Notes under the pieces: model-generated | Databases searched by the model: none | What the model was told of the DNA's origin: nothing | What the model saw: only the letters and a program-made list of their open reading frames with translations | Part shown: in pieces, positions 1 to 10,686 of the stretch | Numbering within the stretch: position 1 is the stretch's first letter | Layout: every line of letters starts with the position of its first letter | Program-made: the position numbers and the translations under genes | Assembly (NCBI GenBank): GCA_019912425.1 | Contig: JAIOIU010000136.1 | Span: 1-62,036, forward strand | DNA from: Candidatus Methylomirabilis tolerans | GTDB taxonomy: Bacteria; Methylomirabilota; Methylomirabilia; Methylomirabilales; Methylomirabilaceae | Length of the DNA stretch: 62,036 nucleotides | Reading direction: 5' to 3'

Positions 1-1340
1 TCGCCCATGACCCCCACCGTTTTGATCGGCAACAGGACCGCAAACGCCTGCCACAATTCGCGGCCCACCTCCGCCTTTGCCACCTCCGCCTCGACGATGG
101 CATCGGCCTCTCTGAGCAAGTCCAGCCGGGCCTTCGTCACCTCGCCGATGATCCGGACGGCCAGGCCTGGTCCTGGGAACGGCTGCCGCCAGAGAATAGC
201 ATCCGGCAGGCCGAGTTCCCTTCCAAGCTCTCGCACCTCATCCTTAAACAGCTCCCGTAGCGGCTCGAGCAACTCAAAATCGAACTGCTCCGGTAGCCCT
301 CCTACGTTGTGGTGGGATTTGATCGTAGCCGAAGGCCCCTGGACCGACACGCTTTCGATCACATCCGGATATAATGTACCCTGAGCAAGAAAATCGAACC
401 GTCCCAACCTCCGTGATTCTTCCTCAAAGACGGCGATGAACTCAGCGCCGATGATCTTCCGTTTCTCTTCTGGGTCGATGACCCCTTTGAGCCGGGTGAG
501 GAATCGCTCCGCCGCATCGACCGAGATCAGGTGCAGACCCAGGTGCTCACCCATGGCCTGAAGAACTTGAGCCTCTTCGTCTTTCCGAAGCAGGCCGTTA
601 TCGACGAAGACACAGGTGAGCTTCGGACCGATCGCCTGATGGACCAGCAGCGCGGCGACCGAAGAATCGACCCCCCCACTCAGCGCACAGAGGACATGCC
701 GATCTCCAACTTGACGCTGAATCTTATCGATGGCCATCTCGGCAAAGGAATGCATCTCCCAATCCGGCGTGCAGCCGCAGACCCTGAACAGGAAGTTGCC
801 GAGGATCGCCTTCCCGTTGTCAGTGTGGGCAACTTCAGGGTGAAACTGGACCGCAAAGAGCGGTTGCTGCCGATGGCGGATCGCGGCAAACGGCGCATTG
901 GCCGTGTGGGCGAGACGACGGAACGTGTCGGGGATCTCCTCAAGCTTATCCCCATGGCTCATCCAGACAGTTAACCCGCCTTCAAGGCCGGAGAAGAGAT
1001 CGGAGTCATCATCGATCGTAAGGAATGCCCGGCCATATTCCCGATAGACCGATCGAGTCGTGATAGCGCCATGAAAGTGCCCGATAACCCCCATCCCGTA
1101 GCAGATCCCCAGGACCGGCACATCCTGTTCGATCACCTCGCGCCGGCAGAGGGGAGCATCCGGTTGGTAGACGCTAGCCGGACTACCGGAGAGGATGATC
1201 CCTTTTGGATTAAAAGACTTGATGCCGTCTAGAGGCAGGTTGAACGGGTGGATCTCACAGTAGACACCCAATTCACGGACGCGGCGGGCGATCAACTGCG
1301 TGTACTGCGAGCCGAAGTCAAGGATCAGGATTTTATGCAT
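1..1340 (-). CDS. guaA: GMP synthase (glutamine-hydrolysing), C-terminus cut by window start
   Basis: GMP synthase converts XMP to GMP using ATP and ammonia from glutamine, the last step of guanine nucleotide synthesis. My translation from the ATG at 1340 begins [15 protein letters not shown], typical of the class I glutamine amidotransferase domain, with nucleophile Cys80 in GICYGM and the later FHPEV histidine. The ATP pyrophosphatase P-loop SGGVDSS follows near residue 230. About 446 codons are present, and the family is usually near 515, so roughly 70 residues of the dimerisation domain lie outside the window. It follows guaB in the same direction, 142 bases downstream, so the two steps from IMP to GMP are probably co-transcribed. 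Confidence 0.97.
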   Translation of the reverse strand, partial: MHKILILDFGSQYTQLIARRVRELGVYCEIHPFNLPLDGIKSFNPKGIILSGSPASVYQPDAPLCRREVIEQDVPVLGICYGMGVIGHFHGAITTRSVYREYGRAFLTIDDDSDLFSGLEGGLTVWMSHGDKLEEIPDTFRRLAHTANAPFAAIRHRQQPLFAVQFHPEVAHTDNGKAILGNFLFRVCGCTPDWEMHSFAEMAIDKIQRQVGDRHVLCALSGGVDSSVAALLVHQAIGPKLTCVFVDNGLLRKDEEAQVLQAMGEHLGLHLISVDAAERFLTRLKGVIDPEEKRKIIGAEFIAVFEEESRRLGRFDFLAQGTLYPDVIESVSVQGPSATIKSHHNVGGLPEQFDFELLEPLRELFKDEVRELGRELGLPDAILWRQPFPGPGLAVRIIGEVTKARLDLLREADAIVEAEVAKAEVGRELWQAFAVLLPIKTVGVMG

Positions 1341-1348
1341 GCACTCAC

Positions 1349-2955
<1,607 letters not shown>

Positions 2956-2964
2956 TCAAAAAAT

Positions 2965-3034
2965 GTTCACGGTTCAAGGTTCGACGTTCAAGGTTAGGTA
3001 CTTAACGTTGAACATTGAACTTTGCACGTTGAAC
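2965..3034. repeat. Inverted word array (GTTCAA family) between trpS and guaB
   Basis: The left arm 2965-2995 is built from GTTCAAGG-like words and the right arm 3003-3034 from AACGTTGAAC-like words. The arms are reverse complements in kind, separated by about seven bases, so they form an imperfect hairpin. The same word family recurs at 16563-16643 between pilT and pilC. No promoter or protein is apparent inside it. Confidence 0.65.
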
Positions 3035-3040
3035 GCGGTA

Positions 3041-4027
3041 CTACATATGCATTGCAGTCTTGACCTCTAACAGGGTCTCACCTGCAACCTTCTTGGCCCT
3101 GGCCCATCCGTCCTCAAGAACCTCCTGAACAATCTCCGGGCTCTTCGCCAGATCCTGACGCCGATCGTAAATGGGCTGGAGGACCGGAAGCATGTGCTGC
3201 AGGAGAACCCCTTTACAGTCCAGACAACCGATCCCGGCTGTCCGGCATCCGGGATCGATGACGGTGTCCCGCTCCGCCTTGGGTGTGAAGATCTTATGCA
3301 GGTCGAACACCGGGCAAACATCGGGATTACCGGGATCGCGCCGGCGCACCCTGGCTGGATCCGTCACCATCGGTCTAATCTTTGCGATTACCTGCTCGGG
3401 GGAATCGGACAGATAAACGGCATTGCCGTAACTTTTGCTCATCTTGCGGCCATCGGTGCCCGGAACCTTTGGAAACTCGGTCAGGAGCGCCTCGGGTATA
3501 GCAAGGACTTCCCCATACAGATAGTTGAATCGACGCGCGATCTCCCTGGCCAATTCCAAATGTGGCACCTGATCGATGCCGACCGGCACGTGATCGGCCT
3601 TGTAGATCAGAATGTCCGAGGCCATCAGGACCGGGTACCCCAAAAACCCATAAGTGCTGAGGTCTTTCGTGGTCAGCTCCTGCTGCTGCTCCTTGTATGT
3701 TGGGTTACGCTCCAGCCATGGGACCGGCGTGATCATCGACAGCAACAGGTACAACTCCGCATGTTCATGAAGCCGAGACTGCAGGAAGAGAGTCGCCTTT
3801 GCGGGGTCGATCCCGGCCGCCAACATATCCAGGACCATCTCGCGAATATTCTCCCGGATACCCTTCGTTTCTGCGTACTCGGTCGTGAGCGCATGCCAGT
3901 CGGCCACAAAGAAGTAGCACTCATACGCTTCCTGTAGCCGGCGCCAGTTATCCAGGGCCCCGAACAGGTGGCCAAGGTGAAGGCGCCCCGTCGGTCTCAT
4001 CCCACTCAAGACTCGGCCCTTCGACAT
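3041..4027 (-). CDS. trpS: Tryptophanyl-tRNA synthetase
   Basis: A class I aminoacyl-tRNA synthetase that charges tRNA-Trp. The HIGH-type signature appears as HLGH in RPTGRLHLGHLFGAL near residue 20, and KMSKSYGNAVYL supplies the KMSKS loop near residue 195. The length, about 328 residues, is normal. I place the start at the ATG at 4027 (MSKGRVLSGMRPTG). An in-frame GTG twelve bases earlier lies almost on top of the AGGAGG ribosome binding site and is less likely. The C-terminus ends at the GTTCAA word array. The upstream neighbour is the M50 protease, 23 bases away. Confidence 0.97.
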   Translation of the reverse strand: MSKGRVLSGMRPTGRLHLGHLFGALDNWRRLQEAYECYFFVADWHALTTEYAETKGIRENIREMVLDMLAAGIDPAKATLFLQSRLHEHAELYLLLSMITPVPWLERNPTYKEQQQELTTKDLSTYGFLGYPVLMASDILIYKADHVPVGIDQVPHLELAREIARRFNYLYGEVLAIPEALLTEFPKVPGTDGRKMSKSYGNAVYLSDSPEQVIAKIRPMVTDPARVRRRDPGNPDVCPVFDLHKIFTPKAERDTVIDPGCRTAGIGCLDCKGVLLQHMLPVLQPIYDRRQDLAKSPEIVQEVLEDGWARAKKVAGETLLEVKTAMHM

Positions 4028-4050
4028 CGACTGTCGCACTCCTCCTGTAC

Positions 4051-4692
4051 TTACGCGCCGAGCAACAGACCGGCAACAAGCGCGATGGGCGGCCAGATCA
4101 GCTGATCGACCGCCCCACTGAAGATCAGAACCATCAGAATGACAAAGCCATACCGCTCAAGTCTGCCATACGAGGCAGCCTGACGCGGCGGCAGGAGGCC
4201 GGTCATGACGCGGCCGCCATCGAGTGGCAGCAGGGGAATTAGGTTAAAGACGGCCAGCGCCACGTTGATCAGTACGCTCCAGTGCAACATATGATAGACC
4301 GGCGTGAGCCACGAAAGCCACCAGGCGGGCTCATCTACCCCGGCCGTCCCGTCAAACAGCCGAAGCGACCAGGCGCACACGGAGGCAAGGATGAGGTTCG
4401 CGCCAGGCCCGGCAGCCGCCACCAGGACCATGTCGCGCCTCGGATGTCGGAGGTTATCGAAATTCACCGGAATCGGCTTGGCCCAGCCCACTGGCGTGAA
4501 GATCAGGGCCAGGGTTCCGACCGGATCGAGGTGGGCGATGGGGTTAAAGGTGAGGCGACCTGACAATCGCGCAGTCGGATCACCCCGCTTGTCGGCAACC
4601 CATCCGTGGGCATACTCGTGAAACGTCAAAGCTGCCAGGATAGCCGGCAGCCTCACGCTTAAACTTAGTATGAACTGCGTCACATCGAACAT
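4051..4692 (-). CDS. Site-2 protease family (M50) integral membrane metalloprotease
   Basis: A 213-residue polytopic membrane protein with the zinc motif HEYAH at residues 25-29 inside a transmembrane helix, and the second metal motif LIPLLPLDGGRV near residue 155, both diagnostic of peptidase family M50. There is no PDZ domain or C-terminal CBS pair, so it belongs to the short S2P group also annotated as YwhC/Rip-like, not RseP. Substrate is unknown. Such proteases cleave membrane-anchored regulators or remnant peptides within the bilayer. It lies between cca and trpS on the same strand, an arrangement that suggests a housekeeping context and no dedicated anti-sigma partner. Confidence 0.9.
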   Translation of the reverse strand: MFDVTQFILSLSVRLPAILAALTFHEYAHGWVADKRGDPTARLSGRLTFNPIAHLDPVGTLALIFTPVGWAKPIPVNFDNLRHPRRDMVLVAAAGPGANLILASVCAWSLRLFDGTAGVDEPAWWLSWLTPVYHMLHWSVLINVALAVFNLIPLLPLDGGRVMTGLLPPRQAASYGRLERYGFVILMVLIFSGAVDQLIWPPIALVAGLLLGA

Positions 4693-4764
4693 TTTTTCAC
4701 GAGATACTTTCCACCCGGTAACCGGCCTTGACAGGGTTTACCGTAACAAAGGCAACCCTCCTTG

Positions 4765-6048
4765 TCAATGCTGAAGGCGCCCCCTGACGAAGCGATGAAG
4801 GACAAACGAGGCCTCATCCTCCTTGGTGGGGAGGCGCCCATCCAGCTTGGCCGTGCGCAGGGCGGCCAGGGCCCGCCGGTAGATGGGGCCCGGCTTCAAC
4901 CCCAATCGATGTAAGTCCCCCCCTTTTAGCAACGGGACAATACTCCATGAAGTCGTGAGGTATTTGGAGACCGCCTCTCGCGACGGCCCCTTCACAAGCC
5001 AAGCCAGGAGCACGATCCTGGCCTCGGGTGAGAGTGGATCGAGAAGCCTGGCGATCCGGCTTTGGCGAAGATCGACGGCGCGTGTCAGCTTTCGCGCAAC
5101 GTGTCGACATGCCGTGTAATCGGTCGCAAGCTTTTCGGCAACTCGGTGGGGCGGGGTAAGCCTTTTAAGGACAGCAACAACCGTCTTTGGATGCAGAAGA
5201 TAGAGCGTTCCCAGAAGCAATGCCTCACCTCCTGCTGCTCCCTCCAGCGACGGCATAGATGGAGCCCGAGCAAGAATCTGCCACACGCGATCGAGTAGAC
5301 CGAGGGCAGCAGCAGGGAGAGTACACTTTGGATGAATGGCCGTCAACACGCCCAGGTTCCTGAGACGTCTGATAATGCGGGGTGCGGATGGCTCCTTCGC
5401 AATCAGGTGGAGCTCCCTGAAGATTCTCAAGCCGGCTAGATTTCTGATCGCCCCCCCTTGCACTGCGGCCTTCATCAACCCCAAGCTACTCCGAGCAATA
5501 ACAAACCGGTATCGGCCCTCAAATCGCGCGGTCCTGAAAAGCCGGGTGGGGTCGTCGATAAAGCTCCGCTCGTGCAAGACTCTGATCCGGCCACATTCCA
5601 GATCTCGCAGCCCTCCCAGTGGATCGATCAATGGCCCGAACCGATGATGGTCGATGCGGGCAGCCATGGCATTGATGCTGAAATCTCGCCGAAGCAGATC
5701 GGCAAGGAGTGGGGCAGGTTGAACCTCCGGCAGTGCGGCAGCATGCGGGTATTGCTCCGACCTGGCGGTGGCAAGATCGAGCGTTCTCCCTTCAGGAAGG
5801 CGCAGATGGGCGGTCCCGAATCTGGGGTGAGGCGCCACCACCGCCTTGAGGGAGTGCGCCAGACGCTTGGCGACAGCAATGGCATCGCCCTCAACTACCA
5901 GATCGATATCAACATTGCCCTGGCCAAGAAGGAGATCCCGCACATAGCCGCCGACCGCATAGATCGGCGAAGGGGCGGCCGCCACACGCGCCGCCTCAAG
6001 CGCGTCTCTGCTGGCAGTGTCCAGATCTCGGAAGTGAGGAAGCCTCAT
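4765..6048 (-). CDS. cca: tRNA nucleotidyltransferase / poly(A) polymerase family protein
   Basis: A class II nucleotidyltransferase that adds or repairs the 3' CCA of tRNA, or only its C or A portion in species with split enzymes. The N-terminal catalytic head has YAVGGYVRDLLLG followed by the metal motif DIDLVVEG near residue 55. The RNA-binding segment has DPTRLFRTARFEGRY near residue 180. At about 427 residues it lacks the long HD or DHH extensions of some relatives. I chose the ATG at 6048 because GAGG lies five bases before it. An upstream TTG (6075) is possible but has no better signal. It is 81 bases from xerD across a single-arm word array. Confidence 0.93.
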   Translation of the reverse strand: MRLPHFRDLDTASRDALEAARVAAAPSPIYAVGGYVRDLLLGQGNVDIDLVVEGDAIAVAKRLAHSLKAVVAPHPRFGTAHLRLPEGRTLDLATARSEQYPHAAALPEVQPAPLLADLLRRDFSINAMAARIDHHRFGPLIDPLGGLRDLECGRIRVLHERSFIDDPTRLFRTARFEGRYRFVIARSSLGLMKAAVQGGAIRNLAGLRIFRELHLIAKEPSAPRIIRRLRNLGVLTAIHPKCTLPAAALGLLDRVWQILARAPSMPSLEGAAGGEALLLGTLYLLHPKTVVAVLKRLTPPHRVAEKLATDYTACRHVARKLTRAVDLRQSRIARLLDPLSPEARIVLLAWLVKGPSREAVSKYLTTSWSIVPLLKGGDLHRLGLKPGPIYRRALAALRTAKLDGRLPTKEDEASFVLHRFVRGRLQH

Positions 6049-6097
6049 GGATACCTCGCGCACTGGGCGCAGCAAGCAGCGCCCCTACGCACTTCGC

Positions 6098-6126
6098 ACC
6101 CCTCAAACCCTATACCCTAAATCCTG
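6098..6126. repeat. Single-arm word array (ACCCTA words)
   Basis: The xerD-cca gap holds repeated ACCCCTCAA / ACCCTATA / ACCCTAAA words. The same words occur at 16642-16669, overlapping the end of pilT, and in reverse at 44806-44832 before the acyl-CoA dehydrogenase. No opposite arm is visible here. Confidence 0.4.
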
Positions 6127-6129
6127 CCT

Positions 6130-7017
6130 TTACGCCCGGGGGTGATAGCGATCATAAATCGACTTCAGGTGCGCCCTGGAGACGTGCGTGTAGATCTGTG
6201 TCGTGGAGATATCGGCATGGCCCAACATCGCCTGGACCGCTCGCAAGTCGGCACCGCCCTCAAGGAGGTGCGTGGCAAAAGAATGGCGAAGCGTGTGAGG
6301 AGTCACTCGTCGGTCGATTCCCGCCGCTGTCGCATACGCGCGCAGGAGCTTCCAGAAACCTTGGCGCGTCAGCGGCCACCCAAGGCGGCTCAAGAACAGC
6401 ACAGGGCTTGACCGTCCTCTTTGAAGGTGCGGTCTTGAGTCGGCAAGGTACCCGCGAACAGCCGTCTGGGCATCGCGCCCTAACGGAACCACCCGGTCCT
6501 TCCCACCCTTTCCTTGGCAGCGTACGTAGCCTACCTCCAGGTCCACATCAGACAATCGGAGGGTTACCAACTCCGACACGCGAAGACCGGCCGCGTACAG
6601 CAGCTCCAGCATCGCTTTGTCACGAAGACCCAGCGTGTTACTGGTAGGCGGCGCCGCCAGCAGCCGCTTCACCTCCTCTTGACTCAGCACTCCGGGGAGA
6701 CGCACCCATGGGCTCGGGGATTCCAGATGCGCTGTGGGATCCTCTTTCGCATAACCCTGCGCCAGCAGGTACCGGTACAGACCGCGCAGCGACGAGGTAT
6801 GGCGCGAGACTGTACGAGGCGCTAGCCCCTCTTCTCGGAGCGTCAAGAGTAGACGCGCGACGTGCCCGCGGCTGACCTCCTGGAAAGAGCCGGCCCCGGC
6901 CTGCTTGAAGTAGCCGGCTGTCCGGCGCAGATCCCTTCCATACGCGGCCAGGCTGTTTTCTGCCAGCCCACGCTCGACCGCCAGAAACCTCAAATATTCC
7001 TCGATCAACTGCTCCAT
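6130..7017 (-). CDS. xerD: Tyrosine recombinase XerD-like, chromosome dimer resolution
   Basis: A 295-residue tyrosine recombinase of XerC/XerD length. The N-terminal SAM-like core-binding domain (LAVERGLAENSLAAYGRDL) occupies about residues 1-95. The catalytic domain shows the first arginine in GLRVSELVTLRL, the HTLRHSFATHLLEGG box with HxxR near residue 243, and the tyrosine nucleophile in STTQIYTHV near residue 277. XerC/D act at dif near the terminus to resolve chromosome dimers. The housekeeping context and lack of flanking attachment sites argue against a phage or integron integrase. There is no strong ribosome binding site before the ATG, since that stretch holds ATCAGC words. Confidence 0.93.
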   Translation of the reverse strand: MEQLIEEYLRFLAVERGLAENSLAAYGRDLRRTAGYFKQAGAGSFQEVSRGHVARLLLTLREEGLAPRTVSRHTSSLRGLYRYLLAQGYAKEDPTAHLESPSPWVRLPGVLSQEEVKRLLAAPPTSNTLGLRDKAMLELLYAAGLRVSELVTLRLSDVDLEVGYVRCQGKGGKDRVVPLGRDAQTAVRGYLADSRPHLQRGRSSPVLFLSRLGWPLTRQGFWKLLRAYATAAGIDRRVTPHTLRHSFATHLLEGGADLRAVQAMLGHADISTTQIYTHVSRAHLKSIYDRYHPRA

Positions 7018-7139
7018 GATCAGCGATCAGCCACTAGGGACCTGTTTCTGAAATTCGTTGTATATGTCCTGACGTCGTTCCGGCCAAGCCCGCATAGCGG
7101 ACGCGAGCCGGAATCCAGGAAATAACAGGGACAGGCGCA

Positions 7140-7928
7140 TCATCTGAACAGTCTGACGTACCAGTCGATCAACTGATTTCCACCAAACAGGGCAACGACC
7201 GCGCCGAGGGCCAAAAACGGTCCGAATGGGATCCGGTCTTTCCGCGACAACACTCCGGCTGCGATCAGTCCCAGCGACAGACAGGCGCCGGAGACGACCG
7301 CGAAGCCAAACGATACAAGCATGAGGCGCCAACCAAGGAAGGCGCCAATCATGCTGAGAAGATTCACATCGCCGCCACCCATGCTCTCCTGCTGAAAGGC
7401 CGCCTCCGCATACACTGCAACCAGGTACACCAGTCCGGCGCCGACAAACGCTCCCGTTACGGCTTCAAGCGGAGGCGGATCGTAGGTCAGGATACTTGCG
7501 ACGAGACCAATCGGTATGGCGGGAAGGCTGAGGATATGAGGAATGATACCATGATCCAAATCAATAAAAGTGATTACCACCAGTACCGAGAGGAAAAGAA
7601 GGAGGAATACTGTTCGGATATTGAAGCCGAAGTGTAATACCGTAATAAGGTAAAGACCGGCGGTCAGTCCCTCTACAAGTGGATACCGCCAGTGGATTGA
7701 CGCCTTGCACCTGCGGCATCTGCCACCAAGCAACATAAAACTAAAAAGCGGTATGTTGTCATACCACCCGATCGAACCATTACACGCGGGACAATGCGAC
7801 CCAGGAAAGACGAGGCTTTCGTCGCGCGGGATACGCCATATACAGACATTCAAGAAACTTCCGACTACGAGCCCCAGGGGGATGCTCAAGATGGCCAATA
7901 AGCTTTCCAGTGAGAGATTGCCCGGCAA
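7140..7928 (-). CDS. pilD: Prepilin peptidase / N-methyltransferase (type IV leader peptidase)
   Basis: An inner-membrane aspartyl protease of family A24 that removes the leader of type IV prepilins and methylates the new N-terminus. The N-terminal domain has GSFLNVCIWRIPRDES and two CxxC pairs (CPACNG, CRRCKA) that bind zinc. The catalytic aspartates sit in FIDLDHGIIP near residue 123 and in the GGGDVNLLSMIGA motif near residue 185, where the usual lysine after GxGD-x is asparagine. The predicted start is TTG at 7928 with a G-rich stretch about ten bases upstream. No better ATG precedes the conserved GSFLN. It closes the pilin gene cluster, so its substrates are encoded immediately upstream. 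Confidence 0.95.
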   Translation of the reverse strand: MPGNLSLESLLAILSIPLGLVVGSFLNVCIWRIPRDESLVFPGSHCPACNGSIGWYDNIPLFSFMLLGGRCRRCKASIHWRYPLVEGLTAGLYLITVLHFGFNIRTVFLLLFLSVLVVITFIDLDHGIIPHILSLPAIPIGLVASILTYDPPPLEAVTGAFVGAGLVYLVAVYAEAAFQQESMGGGDVNLLSMIGAFLGWRLMLVSFGFAVVSGACLSLGLIAAGVLSRKDRIPFGPFLALGAVVALFGGNQLIDWYVRLFR

Positions 7929-8038
7929 TGGCGGCTGACCCCCCTATTGTGTGGTCATAAAAGTTCCGACTATCGGCACACTCTGTAGGATAGCAGTTCC
8001 TCGGCTGGTTACCAACCCTAAAGCTGTAACGACAGGGC

Positions 8039-9304
8039 CTACAGTCCCCAGGACAGGATCTGGAGCGGACTTTGAAGAGGCGGATTGAGACCGCAATTGT
8101 AGTTGATCGTTGGATTGCCGCTGACGGTGTTGGATGTCACGGTGCTGCTGATCGCACTTTTGTCTTCACCAATGATGAATCCGTTAATGGTCGGAGTGCC
8201 GCTTATCGCGAACTGCTCATGGGCCGCGATCAGCCCGTTGTACGCATTGCTTGGGGTGCCGCTGATTTTGGCATCACGGCCCGCAACAAACAGGGTATCT
8301 TGCACGGTATAGGCAGCGTCGGCCCCTATGGTCGGATTGCCCGAGACGATCACATCACCGGTTGCAATAATGGTGGTTTTCCACGGCGTGGAGGTAGAAC
8401 CCGGACTGCTTGTCACCGTCGCGTTTCCCTCGAAATAGAATGTACCGTTGCAGGGTGTGCCGCTGCCGCTACGCACTTCCCACTCAGCGGAGGGACCAGC
8501 GGTGTACTTCCATCCACAATACGTGTCTCCGAAGTCCGGGTCTGCGAGGTCTGCGATCTGGCCGCCGCTACCGTCGAGCACCTGACCGTTCGCCTTCATC
8601 TGAAATAGGTGGTCTGCCGACAGCGTCGCCGTCGCGGTGTTCAGGAAATCAGTCGGATTGATGGCCGGTATCGTCTCTTTCGGTTTGGCGCCTCCGCTGC
8701 CGGGACCAACACTTGGGCTGCCGGTAACCGTATAGGCGCCGTTGGCGGTAGCGGAGCCGGTAATTGTAACCTTGCTGCCGTCCAGCTCAAGATTGCTATT
8801 GGTATGAACGCTCCCGCATTGCCCGTTCAATTCCGTCGTGCCTTCGACCTCTGTGCTACCCTGAATAGTCAGCGGGCCGTTGGTCCTGATGGCGTTATCG
8901 GAGTGAAAAAAAGTGCTCATGATGGCCCTCCGAATCTGTTGGGCCCCTCCAATAGTGGTGCCGGTTGAAACCACTCTGACAGTGTTCGTTCCCGCCGCCT
9001 GGTACAAAACATTGTAGTTTCCTGTGGCTAACTGCCCGCTAATGGGGGTGGGGTTTGTCATGCGCCCCGTGTCAGCCAGCAACCAGTTAAAGGCATGCTC
9101 CAGTCCGGCCTCGGCCAGAAAGTCGGCCTGGATAGCGCGCAGGTGGTTTGACGCAATCTGCGCTTCCGAGCCTCCGATAGACAGAATGGCAGCCGCCAAT
9201 ATGCCAAGGATGACCGTTACCAAAAGCGCAAGCGGCAGGATAAGCCCTCGGTCATCTCCAACCTTTAGACGCCGCCTTGTTGTCACGATCTTCCACTTCA
9301 CCAT
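8039..9304 (-). CDS. pilX: PilX-like type IV pilus assembly protein with beta-repeat C-terminus
   Basis: A 421-residue protein beginning at the ATG at 9304, which overlaps the pilW stop codon as ATGGTGA and so is translationally coupled. The N-terminus has a short basic segment, then DRGLILPLALLVTVILGILA, a class III pilin-like hydrophobic helix typical of PilX N-terminal domains. The remainder is Thr/Ser/Gly-rich with repeated SGNPTI / SGTPTI / SGSPSV motifs, suggesting a stacked beta (bactofilin-like) region, longer than classical PilX (about 150-200 residues). Cysteine pairs are scattered. PilX-type minor pilins prime pilus assembly. No PilY1 gene accompanies it here. The longer ORF start at 9430 lies inside pilW and is rejected. 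Confidence 0.75.
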   Translation of the reverse strand: MVKWKIVTTRRRLKVGDDRGLILPLALLVTVILGILAAAILSIGGSEAQIASNHLRAIQADFLAEAGLEHAFNWLLADTGRMTNPTPISGQLATGNYNVLYQAAGTNTVRVVSTGTTIGGAQQIRRAIMSTFFHSDNAIRTNGPLTIQGSTEVEGTTELNGQCGSVHTNSNLELDGSKVTITGSATANGAYTVTGSPSVGPGSGGAKPKETIPAINPTDFLNTATATLSADHLFQMKANGQVLDGSGGQIADLADPDFGDTYCGWKYTAGPSAEWEVRSGSGTPCNGTFYFEGNATVTSSPGSTSTPWKTTIIATGDVIVSGNPTIGADAAYTVQDTLFVAGRDAKISGTPSNAYNGLIAAHEQFAISGTPTINGFIIGEDKSAISSTVTSNTVSGNPTINYNCGLNPPLQSPLQILSWGL

Positions 9305-10203
9305 GGCAGGCTCCTTGGCCTGACCCTGGTGATCATGCAGCGTGGGCTGCCATCTGCGCCCCGAACTTTGAGGTCGATCCGGATCTCCCTGATAAGGTTC
9401 GGATCTGGATTGGGGCCAGGTGCGGGACAAGGAGGAGGATTCTGATCCTGACCGAGGGGAAGTCTCGATCCAGTGGTACCGTAATAGGTGAAGGTCAGGC
9501 CCGACACATTACTAACAATAGGATCGGCGTTGTCTCCGCCCTGCTTCCTGGTGAGACAGGTCAAAGCGGGGCACGTAGAAGTGGCAGTCGCATTTCTGGC
9601 GTAGGTAATGGTCTTGATGTCACGGACAAGAACGTTCTGGACATTAGTATCTGGCGGCACGGGATAGGGTGAGCGGAGGGCCGATGCAAGGGTAAGAGTA
9701 CTACCGCTTATAGACTCTATCTGCTTGACCTCCCGCATGCCGGCGTTGGCGATATAGATCCAATCGTTCAGGGCCGAACCTGAACCTGTATAGACCTTGA
9801 AGGCATCGGCGGTATCCGATGCCGATATGCTTAACGGCACAGACGTCCCGCTCGCTGTGGTGCTGACTTTCACCTCAGTGCCATTACTTACGGACAGGGC
9901 GTCTACGTTATCAACGTTCGCCATAAAGGTGATGCTGGTAGAGGTGGCGGCCGTGATCGCGTTACCCGCGTCATCCGCCCCAACCCAGTATGAGCCGATC
10001 AGTCTGAGCTCGTTTGCCATACGATCCAGGCCGGCCCTCGCTCCCACCTGCGCGGCCTCCAGGGAGCTGGCCCTGGTATAGGTCTGCTGGGAGACCTGAT
10101 ACACGCCTGCGACGGCGGACGCCACAAGACCGAGGATGGCCATGGTAACAAGCAGTTCGACCAGGGTATAACCCGGTTGGCTGCCACGCTTCAGCATGAT
10201 CAT
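9298..10203 (-). CDS. pilW: PilW-like minor pilin
   Basis: A 301-residue prepilin with the class III leader motif: a short basic leader, then GYTLVELLVTMAILGLVASA, with cleavage expected after the glycine and Glu at mature position 5. After the helix comes SLEAAQVGARAGLDRMANELRL, the usual PilW layout, and a beta-rich C-terminal half with two cysteines around PALTCLTR. PilW is one of the minor pilins that start pilus assembly. It sits nine bases after pilV and overlaps the pilX-like gene. Start codons at 10203 and 10197 are both possible. Confidence 0.88.
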   Translation of the reverse strand: MIMLKRGSQPGYTLVELLVTMAILGLVASAVAGVYQVSQQTYTRASSLEAAQVGARAGLDRMANELRLIGSYWVGADDAGNAITAATSTSITFMANVDNVDALSVSNGTEVKVSTTASGTSVPLSISASDTADAFKVYTGSGSALNDWIYIANAGMREVKQIESISGSTLTLASALRSPYPVPPDTNVQNVLVRDIKTITYARNATATSTCPALTCLTRKQGGDNADPIVSNVSGLTFTYYGTTGSRLPLGQDQNPPPCPAPGPNPDPNLIREIRIDLKVRGADGSPRCMITRVRPRSLPW

Positions 10204-10212
10204 GATTTTTAC

Positions 10213-10686
10213 TCAAGACTCAGGAGGTCTGGCCGCAATCAACGTACTGACCGTCACGCTCTCCTGGTGAAGGCCATTATCGCCGGGAGCATTGAAGAAG
10301 ACGGTGACTGTCACCAGCTTGGTGTTGGAAGCCGGGGCTTGTGGTGGACCCGTCCAGAACCGTGCCTGCCGGCTGAAGTTCGGATACCCCGTCATCGTCC
10401 CAAACCCTTCATCCGAAAAGCCTGTCGGATATTGACCGGCCCCAAACTGATCGTTTGACAGTGTGTACTTCAGCCTTTTGATCTGCTCCAGCCGCTCCTG
10501 AGCAAGAAATGCCGCGGTTGATAGAAGGCCGGCACGACTGACCGCCCCAAGGCCGGATGAAAGGCTCGTCGCCGTACCGCCGCTCTGCACTCCGATAGCG
10601 ACGCCAACCCCGAGTACGGCAATCGTCAGGACAGCCAGGGCTACCAGCACCTCAACAAGGCTGAAGCCGTGGCATCTATTTTTCAT
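10213..10686 (-). CDS. pilV: PilV-like minor pilin
   Basis: A 157-residue prepilin. The start at 10686 overlaps the fimT stop as ATGA. A longer frame reading back to 10704 is less likely. The leader MKNRCHG precedes FSLVEVLVALAVLTIAVLGV, a canonical type IV pilin cleavage and helix segment with Glu5. The rest has FLAQERLEQIKRLKY, common in PilV/GspI proteins. It belongs to the minor pilin complex with FimT, PilW and the PilX-like protein. Confidence 0.87.
   Translation of the reverse strand: MKNRCHGFSLVEVLVALAVLTIAVLGVGVAIGVQSGGTATSLSSGLGAVSRAGLLSTAAFLAQERLEQIKRLKYTLSNDQFGAGQYPTGFSDEGFGTMTGYPNFSRQARFWTGPPQAPASNTKLVTVTVFFNAPGDNGLHQESVTVSTLIAARPPES

Noticed and set aside
6130-7017. Possible phage or island integrase
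   Set aside because: XerC/D-length protein with housekeeping neighbours, no attachment sites or tRNA, so chromosome dimer resolution is the better reading.
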